A model generated the notes under the pieces. That model had not been told where the DNA came from and did no database searches. It was given only the letters and a program-made list of their open reading frames with translations. Source: Pantoea nemavictus (lineage in GTDB: Bacteria > Pseudomonadota > Gammaproteobacteria > Enterobacterales > Enterobacteriaceae). From it: a stretch of DNA of 64,000 nt. The translations under genes and the position numbers were made by a program. The stretch is from contig NZ_JBBGZW010000001.1 in the NCBI RefSeq assembly GCF_037479095.1, forward strand, positions 3,906,001-3,970,000. Direction: 5' to 3'. Position 1 is the stretch's first letter, and each line of letters begins with the position of its first letter. This document shows, piece by piece, positions 11,469 through 20,188 of this stretch.

Positions 11469-12296
11469 TTACTTCTTCCAGAAGTCGTCGAACACGGTGA
11501 TCGGCGGGCGACGTTTATGCTCGGTTTTCAGATACCAGCCTTCAATGGTTTTGGCCGCGGCGGCATCAATGGTTTTGCCTTCCAGATAAGCATCAATTTG
11601 CTGATAGGTGACGCCAAGCGCCACTTCATCCTGCAAGCCTGGGCGATCGTCTTCCAGATCGGCGGTAGGATGCTTGAGATAAAGGTGCTCCGGGCAACCC
11701 AGCGTTTTTAGCAGCTGTTTGCCCTGGCCTTTGTGCAAGCGGAAAATGGGGTTGATATCGCTGCCGCCGTCACCGTATTTGGTGAAGAACCCGGTGATGG
11801 CTTCCGCCGCATGGTCAGTGCCGACCACCACGCCTTTGGTCATGCCGGCGATGCTGTACTGCGCTTTCATACGTTCACGGGCTTTTTCATTACCACGTAC
11901 GAAATCCGATACGCTAATACCGGCCTCTTTCAGCGCGCGCTCGCTGGCCAGAATCGCTTCTTTGATATTCACCACCAGCGTGCGATCCGGCTGGATAAAG
12001 GCTAGCGCGTCCTGACAATCCTGCTCATCGGCCTGCACGCCATAGGGCAAGCGGACAGCGATAAAGGTGTAATCGTTATCGCCGGTCTCTTCACGCAGCT
12101 CACGAATCGCGGTTTGCGACAGGATGCCGGTGAGAGTGGAATCCTGTCCGCCGCTGATACCGAGCACCAGCGTTTTCAAAAAGGGATGGGCTTTCAGGTA
12201 AGACTTCAGAAAATCAACGCTGACGCGGATCTCCTGCTGCGGGTCGATAACGGGCTTAACCCCAAGGGCTTCAATGATTTCCTGTTGCAAAGACAT
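11469..12296 (-). CDS. nadE: Ammonia-dependent NAD synthetase
   Basis: Last step of NAD biosynthesis: amidates nicotinic acid adenine dinucleotide using ATP and ammonia. A 275-residue protein, the length of the NH3-dependent class, with no glutaminase domain. The PP-loop SGGQDS is at 48-53. [20 protein letters not shown] and [24 protein letters not shown] are the family's substrate-binding blocks. The ATG at 12296 follows GAGGAGAG. It lies between cho and a transporter gene on the same strand. Confidence 0.96.
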   Translation of the reverse strand: MSLQQEIIEALGVKPVIDPQQEIRVSVDFLKSYLKAHPFLKTLVLGISGGQDSTLTGILSQTAIRELREETGDNDYTFIAVRLPYGVQADEQDCQDALAFIQPDRTLVVNIKEAILASERALKEAGISVSDFVRGNEKARERMKAQYSIAGMTKGVVVGTDHAAEAITGFFTKYGDGGSDINPIFRLHKGQGKQLLKTLGCPEHLYLKHPTADLEDDRPGLQDEVALGVTYQQIDAYLEGKTIDAAAAKTIEGWYLKTEHKRRPPITVFDDFWKK

Positions 12297-12413
12297 GAAT
12301 CTCTCCTCAAGTCAGTAGCCTGACGGCACAATGCGAATCATCTGCTAAAGCTAACGCCTCTGTCGGCAAACAACAAGCCGCACGGTTTGTTTTGCGGATT
12401 ATTTGCTGGCAAA

Positions 12414-13604
12414 TCAGACGTTTTTTGACTTCTGTACTAACAAATTGAACGACAAAATCGCCAGCATAAAGCAGCCAAAAATAGTGCCCGTCATGCTCAC
12501 CACCGACGTGCCACCAAGGCCAGTGATCGGTACGCTGATGGCGCCAAAGGTGAACATGCCCACGCCAATTACGGCGGAAGCACTGCCCGCGCGTTGTCCC
12601 TGGCTCTGCATCGCCAACGATGAGGCGGTAGTGGCAATAACACCATTACTGGCAATGGTGAAGAATAGGGCGACCAACAGAATCGGCAGCGCCGCTCCCG
12701 TTAGTCCCGCCAGCAGCAAGCAGCTGGATGCGATGAAGGCCAGCGTCAGACCGCCTTTCAATACGCGATATTCGCCCCACAGCGGACACAGGCGCGCACT
12801 GGTTTGTGATGCAATAATCAGGCCGAGGCCGTTGGCAGCAAAACAGAAGCTGAAGGCCTGCGGTGTCAGACCATACAGTTGTTGCAGCACAAACGGCGAA
12901 GCGCCGATGTAAGCGAACATCCCGGACATCATAAAACCCTGCGTCAGGCAGAAGCCCATAAACTGACGGTGCGTCACCACCTGGCCCAGCGCTGCCCAGG
13001 CGGAAAAAATCGAGCCCTGGCTGCGGCGTTCGGCGGGTAAGGTTTCATGCAATTTCCAGCGCGCGAGGAAAATCAACACCACGGCGATACAGCCCAGCAC
13101 CACAAAGATGCCGCGCCAGTTTAGTACTGTCATTAACGCGCCGCCCAGTACCGGTGCACCAATCGGTGCCAATCCGTTGACCAACATCAGTAGCGCAAAG
13201 AAACGCGTTAATTCATGGCCGCTATACATGTCACGAGCAATCGCGCGCGACAGTACCGCGCCGCCTGCGCCCGCCAATCCTTCAAACAGTCGCGCTATCA
13301 GCAACGCGTTGATGTCCTTGGCCAGCGCACAGCCAATTGAGGCAATAAACAGCAGCACCAGCGATAACAGCAGCGGCCGGATGCGACCAAATTTGTCACT
13401 CATCGGCCCAAACAGCAGCTGGCCCGCGCCAAGACCGAGCAGGCCGGCGGTCAAACTCAGTTGCGCGGTGGCGGTTTCCGTTTGCAAATCACGCGCCAGT
13501 TCCGGCAGGGCAGGCAGGTAAAGATCGATACAAAGTGGCCCGAGCGCAGCGAGCAGGCCAAGCGTAATGGCATAAGCCAGGCGGTTAGAAGGTGCAGGTG
13601 TCAT
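12414..13604 (-). CDS. MFS exporter, Bcr/CflA (DHA1) family
   Basis: A 396-residue inner-membrane protein with twelve predicted segments. Segment 1 carries the Bcr/CflA signature GPLCIDLYLPALPELA, and loop 2-3 carries the MFS motif LLFGPMSDKFGRIRPLL. RLFEGLAGAGGAVLSRAIARD is motif B/C of drug:H+ antiporters. Relatives export drugs, sulfonamides, bicyclomycin or purines; the substrate here cannot be read. E. coli has no gene at this place between nadE and osmE, so this is a local addition. It is distinct from the second Bcr/CflA-type gene near 60-61 kb. Confidence 0.85.
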   Translation of the reverse strand: MTPAPSNRLAYAITLGLLAALGPLCIDLYLPALPELARDLQTETATAQLSLTAGLLGLGAGQLLFGPMSDKFGRIRPLLLSLVLLFIASIGCALAKDINALLIARLFEGLAGAGGAVLSRAIARDMYSGHELTRFFALLMLVNGLAPIGAPVLGGALMTVLNWRGIFVVLGCIAVVLIFLARWKLHETLPAERRSQGSIFSAWAALGQVVTHRQFMGFCLTQGFMMSGMFAYIGASPFVLQQLYGLTPQAFSFCFAANGLGLIIASQTSARLCPLWGEYRVLKGGLTLAFIASSCLLLAGLTGAALPILLVALFFTIASNGVIATTASSLAMQSQGQRAGSASAVIGVGMFTFGAISVPITGLGGTSVVSMTGTIFGCFMLAILSFNLLVQKSKNV

Positions 13605-13796
13605 TTATCCTCTGTCTTAATTCATCACTATCGGTATTTTTTCGCGGGGGATTATACGAAGCGTAGCGCGCCAACACAGCATTTTTACGAAAACCTAACG
13701 CTTCGGATTTTGGTGAAATTTATCCCATAAAGTTGATAAATCTGGATTTATGTTCCAGGCTTATCTCACATGGACAAAAAAACGAGGAACAACAAC

Positions 13797-14132
13797 ATGA
13801 ATAAAGTGATGGGATGTATCGTTGCCGCTATGACGCTGGCAGCCCTGTCGGGTTGTACGACTTATGACAAAGCTGAAAGCTACGTGACCAAGCCAGTAGT
13901 GAAAGATGTGAAGAAAGGGATGACGCGTGATCAGGTGCGCCAGATTGCCGGTCCAGCCTCCACGGAGATCACCATGGTTCACGCGCGTGGTACTTGCCAG
14001 ACTTATGTCATTGGCGAGCGCGATGGCAAACCTCAGACCTACTTCGTGAGCTATAACGATACCGGTCGCGTGATGAATTATGGCTTCCAGAGCTGTAAAG
14101 ATTACGATACCGATCCGCAAGCGGCTCAGTAA
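13797..14132 (+). CDS. osmE: Osmotically inducible lipoprotein OsmE
   Basis: A 111-residue envelope lipoprotein of the SmpA/OmlA-like fold. The signal peptide ends in the lipobox LSGC (Cys18), and the mature part holds [18 protein letters not shown], the recurring motif of this fold. The start is ATG 13797 after a GAGGAA ribosome site; an in-frame ATG at 13770 would put a charged leader before the signal peptide. It lies next to nadE in E. coli too. Osmotic and RpoS control is known for the family and was not read here. Confidence 0.9.
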   Translation: MNKVMGCIVAAMTLAALSGCTTYDKAESYVTKPVVKDVKKGMTRDQVRQIAGPASTEITMVHARGTCQTYVIGERDGKPQTYFVSYNDTGRVMNYGFQSCKDYDTDPQAAQ

Positions 14133-14150
14133 GCGCAGCAGTAGAATTAT

Positions 14151-14180
14151 AAACGGCCCGTCATTGACGGGCCGTTTTTC
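14151..14180 (+). terminator. Terminator after osmE
   Basis: Near-perfect 13-base stem AAACGGCCCGTCA / TTGACGGGCCGTTT followed by TTTC. It also faces the converging gene at 14191. Confidence 0.85.
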
Positions 14181-14190
14181 GTTGTCGCGC

Positions 14191-14574
14191 TTATAAACCG
14201 TAAGGGCGCGGCACTTCGACATAATCGCCGCCAATCTCGCGCTGGTAGTAATGACCTTCCTGCACGTAGTAGCGCTTGCCGTTGAAATCCAGCACGCGCA
14301 TCCCGCCGCCAGGCGGCGCTTCAGGCGGCTGGACCACCACGTAGGTGTCGCCCTGACGCTGATAGTAGTTGCCGTTTAGCACGTAATAGGTCAGTCCCCC
14401 CAGTAGCACGGCGGTTGCCGCTTCCGGTAAGAAGCGCAACGGGCCCGGGCCGCCCCAATGCGGGCCTCCACCCCAATGTGGACCTGGGCCGGGACCCCAA
14501 CCGCCGGGATGAGCGAAACTGATAGCTGGCGTTAATAAGGTTAACGCCAGCAGCGAGGCGATAACTTTTTTCAT
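14191..14574 (-). CDS. Exported Gly/Pro/Trp/His-rich small protein (DUF6515-like)
   Basis: A 127-residue protein with a clear signal peptide (MKKVIASLLALTLLTPAISFA) and then a low-complexity stretch of GGWGPGPGPHWGGG type. A hydrophobic segment (ATAVLLGGLTYYVL) follows, then two YYQR-type repeats (NGNYYQRQGDTYVVVQPP and QEGHYYQREIGGDYVEVP). The paired YY motifs around VVVxPP resemble the DUF6515 family; that assignment is from memory. The ATG at 14574 has AGGAGA upstream and begins the signal peptide, so I prefer it to an earlier in-frame codon. No function is known. Confidence 0.75.
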   Translation of the reverse strand: MKKVIASLLALTLLTPAISFAHPGGWGPGPGPHWGGGPHWGGPGPLRFLPEAATAVLLGGLTYYVLNGNYYQRQGDTYVVVQPPEAPPGGGMRVLDFNGKRYYVQEGHYYQREIGGDYVEVPRPYGL

Positions 14575-14723
14575 CGGTGATTCTCCTGCTGTGATGAGCA
14601 GCAGAATTGGCCTTCCTGAGGGAAAACTCAAGCGAAAAGCCGTCGATTTTTCCTCTGTTTACCACGCTTAACGCTTTCCTGACGCTGGCACCATGATTGG
14701 GGCGAATTCGACAGAAAAAGGCA

Positions 14724-14754
14724 AAAAAAAACGGCAGACCTTGCGGCCTGCCGT
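14724..14754 (-). terminator. Terminator after tcyP
   Basis: On the minus strand ACGGCAGGCC / GGTCTGCCGT with a GCAA loop is followed by nine T. It lies 19 bp past the tcyP stop. Confidence 0.85.
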
Positions 14755-14772
14755 TATCGGAATCATAAGACG

Positions 14773-16164
14773 TTAGCGATGCGCCAGTTCGGCGTGCTCG
14801 TCGCTCTCCAGCACTTGCTTGTCGGTCAAACCGAGCCAGCGACTGGTCAGTGAACCGGCGGTCATTGAGCCGTTAACGTTAAGCGCGGTACGGCCCATAT
14901 CGATCAGCGGCTCGATGGAGATCAGCAGTGCGACCAGCGTCACTGGCAGGCCCATCGCGGGCAGCACAATCAGCGCGGCGAAAGTTGCACCGCCACCGAC
15001 GCCCGCAACACCCGCAGAGCTCAGCGTGACAATCCCCACCAGCGTGGCAATCCACATCGGATCAAACGGGTTGATACCCACCGTAGGCGCAACCATCACC
15101 GCCAGCATGGTGGGATAGAGACCCGCACAACCGTTCTGACCAATAGTGGCACCGAACGAGGCTGAGAAGCTGGCGATAGATTCCGGCACACCAAGACGAC
15201 GCGTTTGCGTTTCCACGTTCAGTGGAATACTCGCGGCGCTGGAGCGGCTGGTGAAAGCGAAGGTAATCACCGGCCACACTTTACGGAAGAAGCGCATTGG
15301 GTTGATGCCGTTGACCGACAGCAGCAGCGCGTGCACAGCAAACATGATCGCCAGGCCGAGGTAAGACGCCACCACGAAACCACCTAGCTTGATGATGTCC
15401 TGCAGGTTAGAACCCGCCACGACTTTGGTCATCAGCGCCAGCACACCGTACGGCGTCAACTTCATGATCAAGCGCACCAGCTTCATCACCCACGATTGCA
15501 GGGTATCGATCGCCACCAGTACGCGCTCGCCCTTAGCCTTGTCATCTTTCAGCAGTTGCAGCGCTGCCACACCGAGGAAGGCAGCAAAAATGACCACGCT
15601 AATGATCGAGGTTGGATTGGCACCGGCCATATCGGCAAACGGGTTTTTCGGGATGAATGACAGCAGCAGCTGTGGCGTGCTGAGGTCGGCCACTTTGCCC
15701 ACATAGTTGCTTTGAATCGCACTCAGACGAGCAGTTTCCTGCGCGCCTTGTACCAAACCTTCAGCACTCAGGCCAAACAAGCCGGTCACCATCACGCCGA
15801 CCAGCGCAGAAATCGCTGTGGTGAACAACAGCACGCCAATGGTCAGTACGCTGATTTTGCCCAACGACGATGCATTATGCAGACGCGCTACCGCACTCAG
15901 GATAGAGGCGAACACCAGCGGCATCACAATCATTTGCAGCAGTTGAACGTAGCCGTTACCGACGATGTTGAACCAGCCAATCGATGCTTTTACCGTGGCG
16001 CTGTTTTCGCCGTAAATGGTTTGCAGCGCCAGACCGAAAGCCACGCCCAATACCAAACCGGTCAATACGCGCTTTGACAGGCTCCAGCTTTGATTACCAA
16101 TGCGATTCAGCAGAATCAGCAGCGCGACAAACGCCACGATGTTAATAATTAGGGGAATATCCAT
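14773..16164 (-). CDS. tcyP: L-cystine symporter TcyP
   Basis: Inner-membrane symporter of the dicarboxylate/amino acid:cation family that takes up cystine. The 463-residue protein keeps the family core: [24 protein letters not shown], the serine-rich hairpin [32 protein letters not shown] and [16 protein letters not shown]. These are almost identical to E. coli YdjN/TcyP. The start is ATG 16164 (MDIPLI), matching the E. coli N-terminus, with GGAG upstream; an earlier in-frame codon at 16191 is not supported. CysB control is known in E. coli, and I did not identify a site. Confidence 0.94.
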   Translation of the reverse strand: MDIPLIINIVAFVALLILLNRIGNQSWSLSKRVLTGLVLGVAFGLALQTIYGENSATVKASIGWFNIVGNGYVQLLQMIVMPLVFASILSAVARLHNASSLGKISVLTIGVLLFTTAISALVGVMVTGLFGLSAEGLVQGAQETARLSAIQSNYVGKVADLSTPQLLLSFIPKNPFADMAGANPTSIISVVIFAAFLGVAALQLLKDDKAKGERVLVAIDTLQSWVMKLVRLIMKLTPYGVLALMTKVVAGSNLQDIIKLGGFVVASYLGLAIMFAVHALLLSVNGINPMRFFRKVWPVITFAFTSRSSAASIPLNVETQTRRLGVPESIASFSASFGATIGQNGCAGLYPTMLAVMVAPTVGINPFDPMWIATLVGIVTLSSAGVAGVGGGATFAALIVLPAMGLPVTLVALLISIEPLIDMGRTALNVNGSMTAGSLTSRWLGLTDKQVLESDEHAELAHR

Positions 16165-16317
16165 GCTCAACTCCAGAAGGTGCTGCGCCATCAGATTATG
16201 ATGGCGCAGAAAACAGTAAATCCCCGTTAGGGAATATTGGGAATGTTATCAGTTCAGTGCGGAGCGGGCTTATACCCAAAAAGAATGTTTTATAACTTTA
16301 TCGCTTGAATTGTCGGG

Positions 16318-16908
16318 TTATTGACCGTTTTGACCATTAACCAGCCGACCGACGCCATTTTGTAGCGTATTAAACAGCTGTTCCGGCCAACCATTAGCAC
16401 CAAAAGAGGGCAGCCCGGGTGGGAACCACAGGGCATAGCCGACTAATGCCAGGCAAAGCGCACGCTCAAATTGGTTACCTTTCTGGCTATTCAGTATCGG
16501 TAAACGGAAGCGCCAGCGGCAGGGCCATAACAAAGGTACGCCCGCTGGCGTTAGCATGTCGGCGACGATATGGCTGAGATAACCCAGCGTCATCCCCTGC
16601 AGCACATCGGCGGGGAGAAACCAGTCGGCGGGCACATTGATTTGAAATAGCCATAAGCTGAGCGCCACGGCCAGCAAACTGTGGGTAAAACCGCGATGGC
16701 CAAAAGCGCGGGCAATCGGATGCGATAGCCACCTCAGCCGCTGGCCTAATACGGATTTCGGGTGATCGATATCGGGCAGCAGGCAGGTGAGAAGCGCAGC
16801 AGGCACTAAATGCCACCAATCGGCGCTGGCCATCACTGGCGTCAGTTCCGCGCGCTTGGCAAAAATGGCGCTGGCAATGGCAAAGATAATATGGCCTTCG
16901 GCCGTCAT
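16318..16908 (-). CDS. ydjM: SOS-regulated inner-membrane protein YdjM
   Basis: A 196-residue membrane protein of the YdjM/LexA-binding metal-dependent hydrolase-like family (DUF457). Histidine/aspartate clusters LLPDIDHPKS, HRGFTHSLL and GYLSHIVADMLTPAG are conserved and suggest a metal site facing the membrane; the reaction is unknown. The start is MTAEGH (16908) as in E. coli, because upstream in-frame residues are not conserved and would run through the LexA box. A strong LexA box ends 20 bp before the start. Neighbours tcyP and hxpB/yniB match the E. coli order. Confidence 0.9.
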   Translation of the reverse strand: MTAEGHIIFAIASAIFAKRAELTPVMASADWWHLVPAALLTCLLPDIDHPKSVLGQRLRWLSHPIARAFGHRGFTHSLLAVALSLWLFQINVPADWFLPADVLQGMTLGYLSHIVADMLTPAGVPLLWPCRWRFRLPILNSQKGNQFERALCLALVGYALWFPPGLPSFGANGWPEQLFNTLQNGVGRLVNGQNGQ

Positions 16909-16928
16909 GATAAAACCTGGCTGCATAA

Positions 16929-16948
16929 AACTGTCGATGCATCCAGTA
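16929..16948 (-). promoter_or_regulatory. LexA (SOS) box of ydjM
   Basis: On the minus strand TACTGG-ATGCATCG-ACAGTT: the CTGG-N8-ACAG core and flanking TA/TT fit the LexA consensus with one core mismatch. E. coli ydjM is a LexA target with two sites; I see one good site, and a second weaker CTGG further upstream is not convincing. Confidence 0.75.
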
Positions 16949-17009
16949 TAGGGATTTATCCAGTGAATGAGAATGGTGACGCTGTAACGAAGCGTTAATA
17001 ATTTTGGCA

Positions 17010-17034
17010 TTCCCGCGCCACAATGACGCGGGAA
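17010..17034 (-). terminator. Hairpin after kduD
   Basis: Perfect eight-base stem TTCCCGCG / CGCGGGAA, 15 bp past the kduD stop. No long T-run follows, so I infer rather than see termination. Confidence 0.5.
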
Positions 17035-17048
17035 AAGAACGGGTTAGC

Positions 17049-17810
17049 TTAGCGTGCTAACCATCCGCCATCGACGGCTAAAGTGTAACCCTGGACATAA
17101 TCCGAGGCGCTGGAGGCGAGGAACACGATGGGACCCATCATATCGTCCGGCATGCCCCAGCGACCTGATGGAATGCGGCCGAGAATCTCCTCGTTGCGCG
17201 ATTCGTCACTGCGCAGCTGTTCGGTGTTGTTAGTTGCCATGTAGCCCGGCGCGATGGCATTGACGTTAATGCCGTGTTTCGCCCACTCGTTGGCCATCAG
17301 GCGGGTTAATCCCATGACCGCACTTTTCGAGGCGGTATAAGACGGTACGCGAATCCCGCCCTGGAACGAGAGCATGGAGGCGATGTTGATGATCTTGCCG
17401 CCGTTGCCTTGCGCGATAAACTGCCGTGCCACCTGCTGCGACAAGAAGAACAGGCTTTTGCTATTGATGTTCATCACATCGTCCCAATCCTGCTCACTGA
17501 AATTAAGTGCGTCTTCGCGGCGAATAATGCCGGCATTATTGACCAGAATGTCGATACGGCCGGCCTGTGAGACAGCCTGTTGCACAATCTGTGGCACGAC
17601 GGCGGGTTTAGTGAGATCGGCCTGAATTGACCAGAAGCGACGGCCTAACGCCTCGACTTTGGCCTGGGTATCATCTGGCCCCGCGCGATTGACGCCAATG
17701 ATGTCACAGCCCGCTTGCGCCAGCCCGAGTGCCATGCCCTGGCCTAATCCGGTATTACAGCCAGTCACCAGCGCGATTTTGCCTTCAAGATTAAATGCGT
17801 TGAGTATCAT
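17049..17810 (-). CDS. kduD: 2-dehydro-3-deoxy-D-gluconate 5-dehydrogenase (KduD)
   Basis: Reduces 2,5-diketo-3-deoxygluconate to KDG in the breakdown of unsaturated uronates from pectin or glycosaminoglycans. A 253-residue classical short-chain dehydrogenase: nucleotide motif TGCNTGLGQG at 16-25, NNAG at 91-94, catalytic Ser145, Tyr158 and Lys162 (YTASK). The C-terminus YVQGYTLAVDGGWLAR is KduD-like. The start is ATG 17810 after GGAGCG, 13 bp past the kduI stop. It forms a two-gene operon with kduI under a KdgR-type operator. Confidence 0.94.
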   Translation of the reverse strand: MILNAFNLEGKIALVTGCNTGLGQGMALGLAQAGCDIIGVNRAGPDDTQAKVEALGRRFWSIQADLTKPAVVPQIVQQAVSQAGRIDILVNNAGIIRREDALNFSEQDWDDVMNINSKSLFFLSQQVARQFIAQGNGGKIINIASMLSFQGGIRVPSYTASKSAVMGLTRLMANEWAKHGINVNAIAPGYMATNNTEQLRSDESRNEEILGRIPSGRWGMPDDMMGPIVFLASSASDYVQGYTLAVDGGWLAR

Positions 17811-17823
17811 GCTTCGCTCCTTG

Positions 17824-18660
17824 TTAGCGCAGCGCGCTGATGTTGACGTGATCCATGTCATCGAACACCTGGTTTTCACCCACCATGCCCCAGATAAAGG
17901 TATAGCGTTGCGTTCCAACGCCAGCATGAATTGACCAGCTGGGTGAAATCACCGCCTGTTCGTTGTGTACTAATAAATGACGCGTCTCCTGCGGCTGGCC
18001 CATCATATGAAACACGGCGCTGTCATCGGCCATATCAAAGTAGAAATAGACCTCCATACGCCGCTCGTGGGTGTGGCACGGCATGGTATTCCACAGATTG
18101 CCGTCATCGAGACGCGTTAGTCCCATTGTCAGTTGGCAGGTCGGCAGCACGTCCGGCACGATGAATTTATTGATGGTGCGACGATTGGAGGTGGCGGCAT
18201 CGCCTAAGGTGGCTTTTACGGCCTCGTCGAGGGTGATTTTCTTGTCTGGGAAGTGAATATGTGCTGGCGCGCTGTTGTAGTAAAACTTCGCGGGCTGATG
18301 AGCATCGCTACTGCGAAAAATGACGCTCTGTGCACCTTGTCCCACGTACAGCGCTTCCTGCTGGCCAATTTCCCAGGTTTTGCCGTCTACCTCAATTACA
18401 CCTGGCCCACCAATATTGATGACACCCAGTTCGCGGCGCTCAAGGAAGTAGCTGACGCCCAACTGTTTACCCACTTCATGACCGATGGTCACCGCTTTAT
18501 GCACCGGCATTACGCCGCCGATGATGATGCGATCGATATGGCTGTAAGTCAGGGTGTAGTTATCGGCGTCGAAAATTTTTTCGATCAGAAACTCGCGGCG
18601 TAAACCGGTGGTATCCAGGGATTTGGCATGATCGCTGTGAATGCTTTGACGTACGTCCAT
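17824..18660 (-). CDS. kduI: 5-dehydro-4-deoxy-D-glucuronate isomerase (KduI)
   Basis: Converts 4-deoxy-L-threo-5-hexosulose uronate to 2,5-diketo-3-deoxygluconate, the step before KduD. A 278-residue cupin-type, zinc-binding isomerase. The conserved C-terminal metal site includes [16 protein letters not shown] (two His and Glu) and [17 protein letters not shown]. The start [13 protein letters not shown] (18660) aligns with the family. It is first gene of kduID, with the operator 83 bp upstream. No pectinase genes lie nearby, so substrates come from elsewhere. Confidence 0.94.
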   Translation of the reverse strand: MDVRQSIHSDHAKSLDTTGLRREFLIEKIFDADNYTLTYSHIDRIIIGGVMPVHKAVTIGHEVGKQLGVSYFLERRELGVINIGGPGVIEVDGKTWEIGQQEALYVGQGAQSVIFRSSDAHQPAKFYYNSAPAHIHFPDKKITLDEAVKATLGDAATSNRRTINKFIVPDVLPTCQLTMGLTRLDDGNLWNTMPCHTHERRMEVYFYFDMADDSAVFHMMGQPQETRHLLVHNEQAVISPSWSIHAGVGTQRYTFIWGMVGENQVFDDMDHVNISALR

Positions 18661-18742
18661 CTCAGGCCTCTCAAGAGTCAAAGGAATGGTCCCGATGCGG
18701 GTCTTCGGGCATCTTAGGCAGGATGAGACATGAATTCAATAA

Positions 18743-18763
18743 AAATGAAACGATGTTTTATTT
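18743..18763 (-). promoter_or_regulatory. KdgR operator of kduID
   Basis: AAATGAAACGATGTTTTATTT is an imperfect palindrome matching the KdgR consensus AATGAAAC-N3-GTTTCATT closely; one arm has TTTTATT for TTTCATT. Repression by KdgR, relieved by KDG, is established for kdu genes in Dickeya and E. coli. Confidence 0.75.
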
Positions 18764-18787
18764 ATTTGCGTGATCGATCAACTTGCA

Positions 18788-18812
18788 TAATAAAGCCCGC
18801 GTTGAGCGGGCT
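18788..18812 (-). terminator. Terminator after hxpB
   Basis: On the minus strand AGCCCGC / GCGGGCT with a five-base loop, followed by TTATTAT, starting 5 bp past the hxpB stop. It separates hxpB from the kduI promoter region. Confidence 0.75.
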
Positions 18813-18816
18813 GCGA

Positions 18817-19485
18817 TTAACCGTGCAGATGTTCAGGTCTGAGCTGGGTAAGATCCGTAAGAATGACGTTGGCCAGTGACCAGCGCGCATCGTCACGATG
18901 GTCGGGCGCGGGCACTACAATCGAACGCATCCGTGCGGCTTTGGTCGCAATCATGCCGTTGAAAGAGTCTTCCAGCGTGACGCAGTTGAGCGGATCAATA
19001 CCTAATTTGGCTGCGGCGTCGAGATAGACCTGCGGATGCGGCTTGCTGTAGGGCAACGCTTCGGCGGAGGCCAGCACATCAAAGTATTTCCGCAAGTCGA
19101 ACATCGCCAGCACGCGTTCCAGCATGTGCAACGGTGAGGCGGAGGCAAGGCCAATTTGCAAACCTTGCTGCTGGCACAATTGCAGCGCCTGTTCCACGCC
19201 GGGCAGCAGTGGCCGCGTCTCTTCCACCAGCGTCAGTGCGCGGGCGATAATGCGATTGGTCACTTCCTGCTGATCCGGCCCCTGCCACGGCAACGCTTCG
19301 AACCACATACGCACGGTTTGATCGATGCGCAGGCCTAACGTATCCGGCAATTCGTGGCGGCGGGTGATATCCACACCGAGGCTGGCGAAAATATCCAACT
19401 CTGCCCGATCCCATAGCGGTTCGGAGTCGATCAGCAATCCGTCCATATCAAAAATGGCGGCCAATACAGGACGACGATATGACAT
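18817..19485 (-). CDS. hxpB: HAD hexitol/2-deoxyglucose phosphatase HxpB (YniC)
   Basis: A 222-residue HAD-superfamily sugar phosphatase; the E. coli homologue dephosphorylates 2-deoxyglucose 6-phosphate and hexitol phosphates. Motif I is AAIFDMDGLLIDSEP (nucleophile Asp near 13), motif II is GLASAS, motif III is SKPHPQVY, and motif IV is LEDSFNGMIA. The helical cap lies between motifs I and II, as in subclass IA. It keeps the E. coli arrangement hxpB-yniB-yniA. Monocistronic on the minus strand, divergent from yniB. Confidence 0.92.
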   Translation of the reverse strand: MSYRRPVLAAIFDMDGLLIDSEPLWDRAELDIFASLGVDITRRHELPDTLGLRIDQTVRMWFEALPWQGPDQQEVTNRIIARALTLVEETRPLLPGVEQALQLCQQQGLQIGLASASPLHMLERVLAMFDLRKYFDVLASAEALPYSKPHPQVYLDAAAKLGIDPLNCVTLEDSFNGMIATKAARMRSIVVPAPDHRDDARWSLANVILTDLTQLRPEHLHG

Positions 19486-19626
19486 ACAACAGCTCCCTTT
19501 GAAATTTGGTTTACCTTAGCATGAGACCTGCAGAAAGCCGACTGACGGCAGGCCACGCATTTTTCAGGAAAAATGGCGTTAGTGCAGGTAGACTTAGGCA
19601 AACTATTTTTGGTTCAGGGAGACACC

Positions 19627-20163
19627 ATGACTTACCAACAGGCTGGCCGCATCGCCATCCTTAAGCGTGTGGCTGGCTGGGTGATTTTCATACCGGCACT
19701 GCTATCCACCATCATTTCGCTGCTGGGCTATATGTTTAAGCACAGTGAAAAGCAACCAGGCATTGATGCGGTGATGCTCGATTTTGTCCATGTCATGGTC
19801 GATATGGTGAAGTTCAATACACCGTTTCTCAATGTATTCTGGCAAAACTCACCGGTGCCGGAATTTAATGGCGGCGCGAATATCGGATTCTGGCTGATCT
19901 ACATCCTGATTTTTGTCGGCATCGCCTTACAGGCATCTGGTGCTCGGATGTGGCGTCAGTCACGCCACATTAAAGAAGGTATTGAGGATCAGTTGATCTT
20001 GGAACAAGCTAAAGGCAGTGAAGGGCGCACGCGTATGCAGCTGGAAGAGAAAATTCACATTCCACGCCACACCATTTTTTTGCAGATTTTCCCGCTTTAT
20101 ATCTTGCCTATCGTTATCGCTATCGCCGGGTATTTCGTGCTTAAGCTGCTCGGTATGCTGTAA
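19627..20163 (+). CDS. yniB: Inner-membrane protein YniB
   Basis: A 178-residue membrane protein of unknown function with about three membrane segments (AGWVIFIPALLSTIISLLGYMF, GFWLIYILIFVGIALQAS and a C-terminal FPLYILPIVIAIAGYFVLKLL). A cytoplasmic charged stretch (HIKEGIEDQLILEQAKGSEG) lies between the last two. The start MTYQQAGRIAILKRV (19627) matches E. coli YniB and follows AGGGAG; the earlier in-frame ATG at 19573 is not conserved. It converges on yniA with only four bases between stops. Confidence 0.9.
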   Translation: MTYQQAGRIAILKRVAGWVIFIPALLSTIISLLGYMFKHSEKQPGIDAVMLDFVHVMVDMVKFNTPFLNVFWQNSPVPEFNGGANIGFWLIYILIFVGIALQASGARMWRQSRHIKEGIEDQLILEQAKGSEGRTRMQLEEKIHIPRHTIFLQIFPLYILPIVIAIAGYFVLKLLGML

Positions 20164-20165
20164 AA

Positions 20166-20188
20166 CGTCAGGCCGGTTTGGCCTGACG
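20166..20188. terminator. Shared hairpin between yniB and yniA
   Basis: Perfect nine-base stem CGTCAGGCC / GGCCTGACG with a GGTTT loop directly after the yniB stop and overlapping the yniA 3' end. It is placed to end both converging transcripts. Confidence 0.6.
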
